64,000 bases of DNA from Flavobacteriaceae bacterium (lineage in GTDB: Bacteria > Bacteroidota > Bacteroidia > Flavobacteriales > Flavobacteriaceae): NCBI GenBank assembly GCA_018402385.1, contig JAGYJA010000002.1, forward strand, positions 1 through 64,000. Direction: 5' to 3'. The notes below the pieces were generated by a model. It searched no databases and had not been told where the DNA came from. It was given only the letters and a program-made list of their open reading frames with translations. How positions within the stretch are numbered: the first letter of the stretch is position 1; each line of letters starts with the position of its first letter. A program made the position numbers and the translations under genes. Shown here piece by piece: positions 20,759 to 32,018 of the stretch.

Positions 20759-21857
20759 ATGGAAACTGAAAATATAAGCCCTGAAATTGAATTTCAAAAT
20801 GATGAAGTCGAAGAGGTAGATGAGTCCTCTACTGAAGAACTTAGTAAGATTGTTTCTTATATACTGTAGCTAATACGGTTGAAGTTTTAAAATTCAAAAT
20901 TGAAAATGAAGAAATAGACTTAAAGCCTGAATTTCAAAGAGATTTTGTATGGGACATAAATAGGGCAAGTCTTTTTATTGACTCTCTTTTGATAGGTCTT
21001 CCTATACCCAGTATTTTCCTGGAAAAAGCAAAGAAGATGAAACATATAAGGTAAATTGATGGCCAACAACGTCTAAAATCAGCCTACTATTATATCATAT
21101 GGTAAATTTAAGACTAATGGAAAGGAGCAGACATTTACATTAAAAAAAATTAGAAGGTCGTGATTGGAATGAGAAAACATACTTGGAACTAGATGAAAAT
21201 ATAAACGAAGGATTAGAAATGCAGTAATTAACACAACGGTGATTGAGGATATTGATTCAAATCCTAGAGTTGTGCATGATATCTTTCATCGACTTAATAC
21301 TGGTGGCATGTCCTTAACCGGACCAAGAAATCAGAAATTGTGTTTATAATGGCACATTGAATAATTTATTAATTGATCTAAATTTAGATTCATCTTGGAG
21401 GAATTTGCTGGGTAAAAATTATCCTGATCGGCGATTAAGAGATGTCGAACTCATACTAAGATTTTACGCTTTACTTAATAATTTATCTACCTATGAGCCA
21501 TCCATGAGAGAGTTCCTAAGTAATTATCAAAAAGGAAATAAAGCTAGCTCCGTCAATGGCGAAATATTTAAGAATACCACAAAAATAATAAATAAGGAAG
21601 TGGGCGTCAATGCTTTTAAAGTCACTAGGACAGTTAATAAACCGGTTTGTGATGCACTAATGGTTTCAGTTGCTCAAATTCTATTAGAAAAAAAAAGTAT
21701 CTCAGATTTTGATGAGAAGCATTCCATACTAATTCAAGATGAAGAATTTTTAAAATATGTTTCTTCAGGTACATCTTCAGAAACTAGTGTGAAGGGTAGA
21801 ATTGCAGTTGCCCGAAATTATCTATTAGGGCTTAAAATAAGCAGCTATGCCTTTTGA
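20759..21857 (+). CDS. DUF262 domain protein (GmrSD-like N-terminal domain), frameshifted
   Basis: About 366 codons. The DUF262 (ParB/Srx-like nuclease fold) motifs are visible: LKPEFQRDFVWDINRASLFI around 20920-20980, IDGQQRLKSAYYY near 21055 and FHRLNTGGMSL near 21287. The C-terminal part from 21357 is open and helical. Shifts or a stop lie near 20868, 21050, 21110-21220 and 21320. DUF262 proteins include the sensor/nuclease half of GmrSD modification-dependent systems. Here the gene overlaps a HEPN gene, so the pair looks like a two-gene defence or toxin module. It starts 44 bases after a repeat-unit boundary. Confidence 0.75.
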
Positions 21858-22438
21858 TTCACCTGATATAGAAACCTTTAAGCAAAATTTAGAGACGAGT
21901 ATAAAAGCTGTTAAGAAAAAATAAAACAGAATCCCATGCAGCAATAAAAATCCAAAGCCTATTAAATGTAACAATTTACGTAATGGCAACAAGATTCCTT
22001 GAAGGGTCTGTTAAGCACATTGTTTACAATTGCCAATGCAATGCTGGTGATTCAACTGGCGATCTTCAGAATTTGGAAGAAGAACTAAGAGGATTCAACA
22101 ATCCTGAATATAAAAATATAAGAGAGTTGTTCCAGACTAAATTGAATTTTGATATTCTTTCTGGAAAAAAATAATGGGAAATATTCCGAACGTGACATTA
22201 CTTTCCTTAATGAAATAGTCAGAAATCGCCATAAGAATGTTCATGCAAGTTCCGATTGTACAGAATGGTATAATCAGAACAAAAAGATCTAAACAATTTC
22301 GAGCAAGAGTTTGAAGGTTTGATAAATATTTTGGAATATTTAGATTGTATAAGGTTTCACTCATACAGGACAAATTATTTAGAGACTAATTATTTCTGCC
22401 GATGGAGTGGATTGGCGGACGCCATAAGCCCAAGCTGA
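21847..22438 (+). CDS. HEPN-domain RNase, MAE_28990-like, frameshifted
   Basis: About 197 codons, starting inside the last codons of the DUF262 gene (MPFDSPDIETFKQNLETSIK). After a shift at a run of A residues it reads LLNVTIYVMATRFLEGSVKH, and after a second shift near 22165 it contains RNRHKNVHAS, the Rx4-6H catalytic motif of HEPN ribonucleases, followed by NFEQEFEGLINILEYLD. Layout and motif fit the MAE_28990/MAE_18760 HEPN-like nucleases that are often paired with DUF262 proteins. The last ~25 codons may be read-through into decayed DNA. Confidence 0.65.
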
Positions 22439-23102
22439 TCACGCCCTCATACATATGTCGCTCTGGCTAACCATTGAACCTTCCATAACTACAAACCTCT
22501 AGGTCCCATCAATTGGATACATGCATTTATGGCAACGCGAGTGTACGGAGCTATCCAGACAATATAGCCCGTAAAGGGATTCTGTGAAGAATGTCGATTG
22601 CACAACAACGTCAGATATGGGGGGCATTGATATGGTCAACATATGTAAACTACCAATATATGTCGTGACGTGTAGACAGCGGAAGAGGTTGACAAGCTGT
22701 TACCAAAGTTCAGTATAGATTGCGTATTTCCATAGAGCAGAAAGACTGCTTACTTTAAATTTCTTTGCGTAATTGATGGGAAGTCGATTTCAATGTTGAC
22801 ATATTAACCTCTACGCCAACCCATCCCTTACTTTGTTCATCAAAAGGGGAATATCCTTGGTAAAGCAAGTGGGGCCCGTCTAGAAATCAAAATTTGGGTC
22901 TCAATTCTTATGCAGACACCGAAAAGATTATCATAAAGGACTTTTTAGATGTTATCGTTCCTAGATTTCAAAAAATTTATTAACAAATAAAATCCATGGT
23001 TTGAAGGAGCTTGTTGAATTATAGCAAAGCAATATTAAAGGACTGAATATGAATTGGCTTTATCTTTAGACATCCGAAATTTACAGTAATAATATAAATA
23101 AG
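22439..23102. other. Decayed non-coding stretch with a degenerate repeat and a gene remnant
   Basis: No supported gene. A ~65-base segment around 22517-22582 (GGATACATGCATTTATGGCA, GCTATCCAGACAATATAGCC) aligns with 33179-33245, just upstream of radC copy 3. Around 22911-22983 a short frame (YADTEKIIIKDFLDVIVPRF) looks like the C-terminal end of a lost gene. The rest shows nothing I can name. Confidence 0.4.
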
Positions 23103-26100
23103 ATGGAAGCATTATCGTCATTTGCAATTAGTATAGCTGCTGGAATAGCTCTTGAAATATTCAATAAATCTCAAGAAACTGTTGAGAAGGAAATAAAAGA
23201 AGCTTTTAAGAAGGCTTTAAAAAATGGAGCCCCAATTCTTCTATCAGAAAAATTTTCGTGAAAGTTTAAAGTCCAAGCTTAAACAAAGTCTTACAAACCC
23301 AAAAGCGATAAATCGATCTTCCGTCTTCTGCGAAAAAGACAAGTTTGAGATGGATTTTACCGAATTTGATAAAGCTATAGCGGAGTTTCAAAGTGCGTTC
23401 AACTATCTCAAAGAAATTAAAGACCTTTGAAAGATTTAAGGAAGAGCTTACTTTCCTTTCCAATATTGAAAAGAAAGTGATTGATATAGATCAGAAGGTA
23501 GATAAATTGTTAGAAATCAGTTTACCTCAATCAAATTATATATTAGAAGCTGAGTGGAAAAGGCAAATAGCATTATATAAGGAAGATATCGAACATCTTA
23601 AACCTAAGTCTTCTATAAAGCATCTCACAGCGTTAGAAGAAAGTTTCAAAGAGCACAAAATCCAACCATCCAAATCACTAAGATCCTACTTGGAGTTTCT
23701 GAAAGCTCAATGTTATGAACTAACAGGTAAAACCAAAGAAGCCTATCAATGCTTCATCAAAGCAAAAACCTTAATCCTACTCCTTTAGAAATAAGAGAAA
23801 AAGCGTGCATTTCCTACAACAAACTAAATCAACCAAAAGAATCGCTTGAATTAGCAAATGAAATACTTCAAGAAGATGAGTATAATCCCATGGCATCAGC
23901 TGTCAAAGTAATTCTTTCCAGATGAACCAGATTTGGAAAAGAGATTTGAAAATGCGCCCAGTATTGTAAAAAAGACCCAACATTTCAAAGAATTGTTTAT
24001 TTTACAACGATTACCGATGCCAAGGTTCAAAATAAGGTACCCGTCTATCAAAAATGAATTTTTCAAAGACCTATCTGGATACTCCAAATCACCTCTTACA
24101 AATGGCAATTACAAGGACAGGCTATTTTTATAGAAACCACTGTCCACCAATGGCTGCAGCCACCATTACTTTGATTTTTATATCAGGATCGATACGAGAC
24201 CCTTCTAAACTTGAAAAAATTAATCAGATATTAGGCGATTTTTTAGATCAGCTATCCGAATCTGAAATAAAAGCTAACAGAAATGTTCTCCAATTCTATC
24301 ATTGCTATTTAGATCACACACTCTATAGCAACTAATTGAAGCACTAAAAACAATGAGGCGTTTGTTTCAAAATTGGGATGTCAAAAGATTTATTAGGGGT
24401 AATGCTGGCAAATTGTCTACAACTTTCCGGAGAAACCGATGAGGCTTTGGAGGTGATAAATTCCTTTGAGAGTAAATCGTTTGAATTGGTTCTTTGGAAC
24501 TATTTTGTTTAGCGAAAAAAGAGATGTCGACAGCTATATTAGAACCGCATCGGATTTCTTAGGAGGATTGAATATAATAGACGATTTAAATTGTAATATT
24601 GTAATTACAATTATAGATTTATTATCTGAATTCGGTAAATTAGATGCTTTTGATTTTGAACGGTTTTTCAGAAAAATTGAATCCGATCCTCCTAGCTTCA
24701 AAATTTTGACATTGAATTTCATAGGATTCTGAAAGGGGAGAGTTTAGATGATACTTTAACTCAATTAAACAGTATTGAGATCTGAAATAATTAGTAAAGA
24801 AACAAACATCCGGTTTTTCCTCCCATACTGTTACATTTTAATAGAAAAATACGAATCTGCGATAAATTGCTTTGAGCGATTACATACATTATGATTTCGA
24901 ATCTAGAGATTTTCAGTACTATATATTAACATTAAAAGAATCGGAAGACCAATCACAAAAAGCTTCCTTTAGCCCTAGAGAATTGGAGAAAAGAATTGCT
25001 CATTCAACGAAGTGTTCCTAAAAATTGAAATTGAACTCAATCAGAGACTTCAAAATTGGGAAAAGTGCTCTATGAAATAGCAGAATTTTCATTAAAAGTA
25101 AAACCTAATGATGAATGGTTCTTAACTTCAAAAGTCCTTTCCATAAGTATACTTGATTTAACTGATAAAGCGAGTCAACTTAAGGAAAGCATCAGCAAGC
25201 TCTTAGAGATCGGTATCAATGACTTAAACCATGTCAGAATAATAACTAACGTCTTGATTGAAAATGGAGGTTATAAAGAAGCTCTTGATCTCCCTTTTAT
25301 GAAAAAGCCAAAGACCCTGGAAAACATTCCTGCCCGAATAGATTATTTTCTATCCACAACCAAAATCCCAAATGATTTTTTAAAATCCCGGAAAAAGTAG
25401 GTATTAGCCACTATGTTAAATATTCCCGCAAAGGAAAAGTGGAGGAAGTCAAGATTGTGGAAGGGAACGCTTTGTCATCAAAACTAACTTGGAACAAAGG
25501 AAGGAGACAGAGTTTCGGTACAGGACCAAATTACGGAAGGAATTGGATACCATCGAAATCCTTCGAATAATGGACAAATACCATTATTTATTTTGGCAAA
25601 TAAAGCTAGCAAGTTGAGAAAAGTCCGTATTCCGGATTACCCTTCCACTCATTTGAACTTCCCAGCAATGATCCCGATGCATTAAAGGAAAATTTAATAT
25701 TGCTTTTCGGAGCCGATGGATCAGAGGATTCAAATTTAATCAATGCGGCAATTTCAGAATATTATCTTCACAAAATTTCATTGACAGAAGTAATAATCAG
25801 AGGCTATAGGTCAAATTATTTCGGAGGTTACTTTGATCTTGTTTATAAAAAAATGGAATATTACAAACTCCCTTAAAACATTATAGTAATATTGTCTTAC
25901 CTGAAAGGCCGCAATTTGTTTTAGACTTTTCTTCTTTGATAATTCTGCATCAGATAACTAACAACACTGGCAAAAAGTATGGGGAAAAGTTTGTAATCGC
26001 CAATGGTTTGGTTCAATACATAAAATCAGCCATAAAAGAGGAATCGGACTGGCCTAATGAAACTATATCCGCCAACATCACTCGCAGGTATAAAAGCAGA

Positions 26101-26798
26101 AAAAAGATCCGAAGCGTGCCTTGCGTAATATTTCGTACTATCAAAGTGTACTGATTGATTGACAGGCACTGTGAAGTTGAAATAAATGCCGGTAAATTCA
26201 GGACTATCAAAATGAACTTCGGCTAGAATTGAAGGAAGACAATGTTTTGTTTCTTCTGTTCGTCGAAAATATTGCGTTAATAAATGAAAACGCAAGCAGG
26301 GTTTTATTGTCTGAAGATCGCCTATACTATAAGCTTTTCCCAATATCCAGTGGGCAGGTAATTAGCACTGAGCTCTATGTAAAGCTCAAATTGAGTAATA
26401 GTGATGAGTATTTCTACGAGCTTGTAAAAAACAGATATATCGGCATGTCTATCAGCAACGAGCTCTTGCTAAGTGAATATCGTAAGAAAAGAAGGAAAGA
26501 GCCAAATTTCTTTGAAGACTGTCTTAACAATTGCTCGTTACAGGTTTCCGGAACTCTGCGCTCGGCCAAAACGGTTGTGGAATTTCTACAAGGAATGGCT
26601 TTGGATCCATTAATGGATAATGATGCCTTTTACCTATTAAGTAACGGTGCTTTCAACGTTTTGCTGAATGGCCAAAAACATCTGGAAGTGGTTACCTTTA
26701 CCAAAGCATGCATCGAAGGGAACTTTCGGCCATTAGGTGAGAAATACGATATCATCAATCAATCATTTGCAGATGCTGTAGCAATTATGATGGAATGA
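23103..26798 (+). CDS. TPR - GreA/B-C-like - PIN domain conflict protein, multiply frameshifted
   Basis: About 1,230 codons. A hydrophobic N-terminus (SSFAISIAAGIALEIFNKSQ) is followed by a coiled part and TPR-like helical repeats (YLEFLKAQCYELTGKTKEAY, CISYNKLNQPKESLELANEI). Near 25400-25560 the frame YVKYSRKGKVEEVKIVEG, then KGDRVSVQDQIT resembles a GreA/B C-terminal domain. From ~25915 a PIN nuclease-like domain begins with FVLDFSSLIILHQITN, and its later acidic site is LLSEDRLYYKLF near 26308. At least ten indels or stops are present, more than elsewhere, so real decay is possible. TPR/GreA-B-C/PIN proteins have been predicted as conflict effectors; the exact family is inference. Confidence 0.6.
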
Positions 26799-26953
26799 AG
26801 GAAATTATTGATGTAATGCTTCTAGATGAAAATACTCTACCGGCCTTTTTGATACCTGCATATCACGTATTGGATGTACGCGAAGTTTTCCGGAAGATAT
26901 TGCCCGAAAAGAGATTCTCTGACGAATGCCTGATACGTACTAACATAAGGTGA
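26795..26953 (+). CDS. Short ORF coupled to the TPR-PIN gene
   Basis: 52 codons (MKEIIDVMLLDENTLPAFLI, ending LPEKRFSDECLIRTNIR), starting in an ATGA overlap with the preceding stop. It may be a separate small partner or the true C-terminus of the PIN protein if the stop is another indel. No motif recognised. Confidence 0.4.
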   Translation: MKEIIDVMLLDENTLPAFLIPAYHVLDVREVFRKILPEKRFSDECLIRTNIR

Positions 26954-27107
26954 GGGGTGATCATTGGTTTTGACTACGAACTTTTAGAGCTTAAACGCAA
27001 CTAAAGCCCTCGCTAGCCCATATTATATTTTGTATATTTCATTAAAAAATCTCGCTTCTTTACAAGCTGTAAATAAGTCAGTGGAATTCCTACCTGCTTC
27101 CTTTTCT

Positions 27108-27802
27108 TTATCCAGTATAAGTCCTCACTACTGAAATCCAAAAAGACGGGTGCATTTGAATCAAGCCATGACAGCTTTTTATACTTCCAGTCAAAAGATA
27201 GTATATTTTCTCGGCTTCATTATACTCGTCAAAAACCTCTTTAAGTTCCTCATCCTTTAGACTAAACTTTTTAACGACTGGGCCATGTATTTTTAATTCA
27301 TCCTTTAGCTGGAAAAGAATCTCACTGGTTAACCCATTGCTATCAACTACAAAATTATAATTTATTAGTAACTGAGAATTGGGGTTCGGTATAGCTGTTA
27401 GAATTGAGAAGTTTTCTTTGAACCGCTTGGCGTTTACTATCCAAATCAATTTATGATAAAAAGCATTTCTTTTTCTAGTTCTTCTATAGCCAATGGGGAA
27501 TGTTGAAACTCAATCGTCAATCCATCAGGCGTATGTATATCAGCTCGATGGAATTTATCTGATCCTTCATGCCGAACGATCACTTCACGCCAATCCCAGG
27601 GGAAGTTATTTTGCCATTCTATATGCCATTGAGTTATTGGCTCCCACCACATATCGCAATCTACACTCCGTTGATGGGCCCAATGATGGATTTTGATAGA
27701 GCCGCACTTAGCGATAAGTTTACCTTTGCAGCCGGGACATATACCTTTGGTACCTGCTTCAGGTTCTTTTATTCTTCCATCCACGAAAGCCTAGCGTATC
27801 AT
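27108..27802 (-). CDS. CoiA-like competence-family protein (putative nuclease), frameshifted
   Basis: About 231 codons. N-terminal zinc finger-like part: AFVDGRIKEPEAGTKGICPG, then CKGKLIAKCGSIKIHHWAHQ, with the CxxC and HxAH pattern of CoiA proteins. The following FHRADIHTPDGLTIEFQHSP matches the putative endonuclease core (D...E.QHS). The natural start at 27802 (MIR-A) contains a TAG at codon 4 where the family has tyrosine; a shift at ~27447 joins the C-terminal half. CoiA relatives occur in defence islands as restriction-like nucleases. It follows the pYEATS gene on the same strand by 74 bases, so the two may act together. Confidence 0.7.
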
Positions 27803-27876
27803 ACCAATAAAGATAAAATTAAACTAGCAAATAGTGAATTTTCATAAGAGTGGGGATTAAACTAGATAAGCAATTA

Positions 27877-29090
27877 TCATTGCCCTTTAAACCAATCGGG
27901 AGCATCTTTTAGGTTGGCTAAGTCAAAGAGAGAATCGTCTTTCCCATATCAGCAATTGCTACTAGGGTAAAGGCCCCTTCTGAATAAAATCCTATTTCAG
28001 CTTTTTTGTTTCTAACAGGAACCTTTACAACACGCTCTTTATAGGTGGGATGAAATAGAAAGCTAATCATGCCAATTAATGGCTGCTCGCCTCCAACATC
28101 AACAACTCTCTGCTGATATAATTAGGCCAGAATCGGCGTCGTACTTAGGGCGTGAGATAATTGTCACAATTAACTTTCTTCCGTTCATTTCCGGTTTAGC
28201 ATCTGGAAATAATTCAGAGCTGGATCACTGTCCCATTTTTCCTCCATTAACCTTAAATTCTCCACCTTCTGTCTGAGTTCAGCAGTCCATTCACTCTCAG
28301 CGATCTGTATCTCTGCAGAATCCTTTACGGTCATCTCATTTGTTGAAGTTAAATTTTGTGCCTTGACAAAATCTCCTTTTGACAATAAATCTGTTATCTT
28401 TTGGTACTCCTCAATTTCTGACTTTTGATTTGCAATCTTTTGATCTTGGTGTTGTATAGACCTATTCATTCTCATTAGAGAATCATTTATCCCCTATCTG
28501 CATTCATCTGAATTCCACCATAATATATCCTTGTCCACAGATAACTTGAAATAAATCCTAAAACCAAAAAAATCAATATCACACTAATAGTAAGAACCTC
28601 AACATTAGGTATAGACTGATTCATATTGGAATCTACCATTTCACCAATACTCAAAAGCAAATCTAAAATTTTACGGAAATTCAACTAAGCCAATACCAAT
28701 AATGATTTTTGTTAACCAATCCGAAATTTGCTCAAGGTTTGTACTAGGCTGATACCTTAGGCTAGAATTTTCTATCGAATTATCACTTTGATTCGAATTT
28801 GGAGAGAATGGTGGAGAATCATTCTGATTGAATATAGAAGATTTAGGTATACCAAAAATAAATCCCAATAGAATACCCACTACAAAAGAACTTAAACCTA
28901 GAATTACTTCAATGACGACCAAGTTTATTGAGGAAGTTGACAAATACAATATGAATAGAAAAAAAATTGAAAGACCTAAAATCAGAGACAAAATCCACCA
29001 AGGTATAATTTCATTGGAATTCTGAGGATTTTCGATAACCAAATTATCCTTTCCATTCAAACCTTCTTTGCGCCCATAAAAACCGACCAT
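27877..29090 (-). CDS. Membrane protein with C-terminal pYEATS domain, frameshifted
   Basis: About 404 codons in four pieces. From residue ~28 two membrane helices (WWILSLILGLSIFFLFILYL; VVIEVILGLSSFVVGILLGF), a cytoplasmic loop ending SDWLTKIIIGIGLVEF, a further helix (VEVLTISVILIFLVLGF), then a coiled coil (QDQKIANQKSEIEEYQKITD). The last ~110 codons read FLFHPTYKERVVKVPVRNKK, GFYSEGAFTLVAIADMGKT and LDLANLKDAPDWFKGQ, the pattern of the prokaryotic YEATS domain. pYEATS proteins with membrane helices are known from predicted nucleotide- or stress-sensing conflict systems. Upstream of the CoiA-like gene. Confidence 0.65.
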
Positions 29091-29486
29091 AATTTCGGAC
29101 CAAATATATCATTTCTAATTAAATTTCAAATATCCTTTTATCTTTTTCCTATAAAACATGCCAAAAACAAAATATACAGAGGCCATTTTGAATTCCTTAA
29201 CAATAGTATCTGGAGTCCAACAGCACTTTTCTTATTCCCTACGCAAAGAAACTTTCTGCAAAAGCGCTATTTAGAAGAGTAGCCTTACCACTGAATCAAC
29301 AAATTTAGGGCTATTTTTTCACATACATCCGAATGGAGCGCTTCATGTGTTCCGAGCAACCACGGCATAATAGGATGTGACCGACTGACGTGGTTTATTC
29401 CGTTCCTCCTTTTGCTTAGCGAAAAACTCCCAAAGGGATGGGCTTATCATTCATTTAGCCCTCCAGTGCCCCTCGGTAAGCACATT

Positions 29487-30140
29487 ATGAAACGTTTTAA
29501 TCAATTATCAGAACCCACCGAGATGCTCTACAACCAGGGAAAGTCCGCCATGACGGATTATCAGATTATCGCAGCCATCGCAAACATACCCGCAGATAAA
29601 GCCAGGGAAATACTGGCACTCGCAGACTTTCGGCTCTCAGAACTAGCCAGATGGGACATGGAAAGATGGTTCAAAATAGCGGGCATAGGATACGCAAAAG
29701 CCACGGCACTAGTCACCTCATTCGAACTGGGCAGAAGACGGATGTTTGAGCAACCCGACCGGAAAATCAAGATCCACTGTTCCCAGGATGCGTACAACTG
29801 CATGAAACCGTTCCTGTACGATGAACTGGTAGAACACTTTTACATTATGCTGCTGGATAGAAACAACCAAGTTCTGAAATTCCAGAAAATCAGTTCAGGA
29901 GGAACCAACGCAACGCTGGCAGATCCAAAGCTAATCTTCAAAAAGGCACTGGACCACCTAGCATCAGGAATCATCCTAGTACACAACCACCCCTCGGGAA
30001 ACCTAAAACCCTCTGAACAGGATAGAACACTGACACGAAGACTGGCAGAAGCTGGAAAGTACCTGGAAGTTTCGGTTTTGGACCATGTGATATTTGCAAA
30101 CGTGGGGTATTTTAGCTTTGCGGATGAGGGCCTTTTATAG
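29487..30140 (+). CDS. radC: RadC-like JAMM/MPN domain protein, copy 2 (intact)
   Basis: Intact, 217 aa, close to the usual RadC length. Start at MKRFNQLSEPTEMLYN; a longer in-frame ORF begins at 29412, but its first 25 codons lie in the conserved non-coding left block. Helix-hairpin-helix segment FKIAGIGYAKATALVTSFEL is near residues 75-90. The JAMM metalloprotein core has HNHPSGNLKPSEQD near residue 165, preceded by a glutamate in ELVEHFYIMLLDR, and ends VLDHVIFANVGYFSFADEG. Function of RadC proteins is still debated; they are not essential for repair and are common on mobile elements and genomic islands. Confidence 0.9.
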   Translation: MKRFNQLSEPTEMLYNQGKSAMTDYQIIAAIANIPADKAREILALADFRLSELARWDMERWFKIAGIGYAKATALVTSFELGRRRMFEQPDRKIKIHCSQDAYNCMKPFLYDELVEHFYIMLLDRNNQVLKFQKISSGGTNATLADPKLIFKKALDHLASGIILVHNHPSGNLKPSEQDRTLTRRLAEAGKYLEVSVLDHVIFANVGYFSFADEGLL

Positions 30141-30271
30141 GCCTTCTTTTTTTGCCAAGTCAATTAAGAAGTCATTGAAAAATTGAAGGCCAAATAATTT
30201 TTAAACTGTTGTGGGTGCCAGAAAAGTGCTTTTGCCAATATTATATTGAATAAATCCTTTAATTACCTATT

Positions 30272-30297
30272 AAAAATACCCCCTTTAGGGTATTTTT
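30272..30297 (+). terminator. Terminator of radC unit copy 2
   Basis: Stem AAATACCC/GGGTATTT with a short loop and following T run, about 130 bases past the radC stop, as in the other two units. Confidence 0.6.
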
Positions 30298-30600
30298 ACA
30301 TTGAAAGAAAACCATATTTTTAATGGCGAGAGATTCTACTGCATTGCCCAAGTTTTTAAGTAATTGAATGGGGCTTGCAGCGCATATGGAGTAGGGGATT
30401 GAGAAGTCTGTGGTATATTTATTGGTAATGTATCCAATAACAAAACACAAAGAAAATGGTTATATATTTAGGGAATAATCACTCCTTTTTCCGATAAAAT
30501 TGAGAAGTCACTAGCATCGAAGAGTAAAATCGTTAGTTTAGTAGCGGGAATCATTAGAACTCTTTGGACAAAGTCAATATAGACTTTAGAGACAAACCGT

Positions 30601-30634
30601 AGTTGCATCTATAACGAGTGTTAGCGAGAATTTA
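30601..30634 (+). other. Conserved cargo-boundary motif, site 2
   Basis: AGTTGCATCTATAACGAGTG, then TTAGCGAGAATTTA, lies 14 bases before the next gene start at 30649. It aligns with the sites at 20684, 34442 and 31964. Confidence 0.45.
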
Positions 30635-30648
30635 TAATAAGAATAAAA

Positions 30649-31882
30649 ATGAGTCAGAAATTACCAAAAGAAATTGAGCTTGCAATTGAAAAGGCAATAG
30701 ACGAATTTGTTGAAGATGAAGAAGTTATTTTGAGAGATGAGAATGAGACAAGGAAATATAAATATAAAGGTATCTTTTCTTTAAAAAATTGGAATAAGAC
30801 TCAAATCTGTATTATTAAAGGATGTAAAAATAAAAGCATTGCCAAATCTCATACCATTCAGAAATCAGCTTCGATTATGGCAATATCAGAAAATGGACAT
30901 CTTTTAACACCGTCATTTGATGATAAAATAGGAAAAATAATACTAAAGCCAATTGGAGTAAATGAGGCTTCAACATTCCCGAGTTATTGCGACCAGCATG
31001 AAAAACATCTTCAAAGGTTTTGAAAGTATAAAAGACATTCAAACCATGAAACATTTGAGACTTGCAATTATATCGAACCATATGTCGGGAAATTGTTGCA
31101 GCACAATATGAAATTAAATTAGAAACCAATCATATTGAAAATTATAAAGCGTTAAGAAGTATAAAAATTTCTGCGTATAATTGAACAAAAACTAAAAGGA
31201 AAATATACCGATATAGATAAGATTAATTTTAAATCTTTTGTGTTTTAAAGGACAAGATAAAAGACTTACAAACTCAAATAAGCAATTACTAGAGCGAAAG
31301 GCACATTTAAATGATTGTTTATTAAAACTTCATGATGCAATCCTTAACGACATTAAAAAGAATAAATTTCAAAAATTAGCCTATGAATTTATCGAGTTCC
31401 CTGAAGTTATACCTGTGGCGCTTGCTGGGAAGGGTAGCTTTACTATGAAATTAGAAAATAAAGCAAAAAAAGTAGATATAATATTTAATGTTCTTCCATT
31501 TTCAAATAGAACCTACGTTTTTGTTGCATCAGTCAAGAAATACAAGAAAGAACTTGAAGCATATATGAGTAATTGTAATAGTGGTTTACAGCTTATCAAT
31601 AAAGTTGAGAGTTGGATGATATTCAACTCTACTCATTGGTTTATAAAACCATCTGTTTGGGAAAATATTTCGGAATCTGATAAGCTAGAAATTCTTGAGT
31701 CAATTGGTGGTGGTGGAAATCAGGACAAATATGGAAAATTTAATAAGACGATCTTCAATGAAATTAAACTTAAGATAATCAAGATCATTGAGGCTAAATC
31801 TAGTAAACTTGAGCTTTCTCATCAAGAATTTATATTAAAAGAAAAGAACAAAATAACTTTCGCTAACAATAAGTATATGTAA
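30649..31882 (+). CDS. Unknown cargo protein with C4-C/H zinc-like cluster, frameshifted
   Basis: About 411 codons in two to three pieces (shifts near 31022, 31185 and 31235). The N-terminal part carries QICIIKGCKNKSIAKSHTIQ and, ~60 residues on, PSYCDQHE, giving a CxxxxC...H...CxxH set that could bind zinc, as in HNH-type or zinc-ribbon domains. The C-terminal 200 codons are alpha/beta (YEFIEFPEVIPVALAGKGSF, YVFVASVKKYKKELEAYMSN). I do not recognise the family. It sits alone between a repeat-unit boundary and a second boundary motif, so it looks like a self-contained cargo gene. Confidence 0.55.
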
Positions 31883-31963
31883 TGCGGGAGTTTTGATAAA
31901 TTTGAACATTAGAGCATTTAATAAACAAAGTAGCGGTTTGACATTGAAGTGCCTTGAAATCCC

Positions 31964-32000
31964 GCAATACGCATATTCGAACCGTTGGATAGCAATATGA
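31964..32000 (+). other. Conserved cargo-boundary motif, site 4 (between two cargo genes)
   Basis: CAATACGCATATTCGAACCG, then TTGGATAGCAATATGA, lies between the Zn-cluster gene and the CBS gene, 19 bases before the latter. It is the weakest of the four sites and the only one not attached to a radC unit. Confidence 0.3.
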
Positions 32001-32018
32001 AAATAAAAGCGAAACTGA

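Larger units (their letters stand above)
29307..30634 (+). repeat. radC repeat unit, copy 2 (best preserved)
   Basis: About 1.33 kb with all parts seen in copy 1: the left block (GGGCTATTTTTTCACATACA, CGGCATAATAGGATGTGACC, GGGCTTATCATTCATTTAGC), an intact radC-like gene, hairpin terminator, AATGGGGCTTGCAG block near 30367, TTGGACAAAGTCAATATAGA near 30564 and a terminal motif at 30601. It separates the pYEATS/CoiA genes from the Zn-binding-like cargo. Confidence 0.8.

Noticed and set aside
29412..29486. A longer N-terminus for radC copy 2
   Set aside because: These 25 codons lie in the conserved left flank that is out of frame or interrupted in the other copies; the methionine at 29487 starts the common protein.
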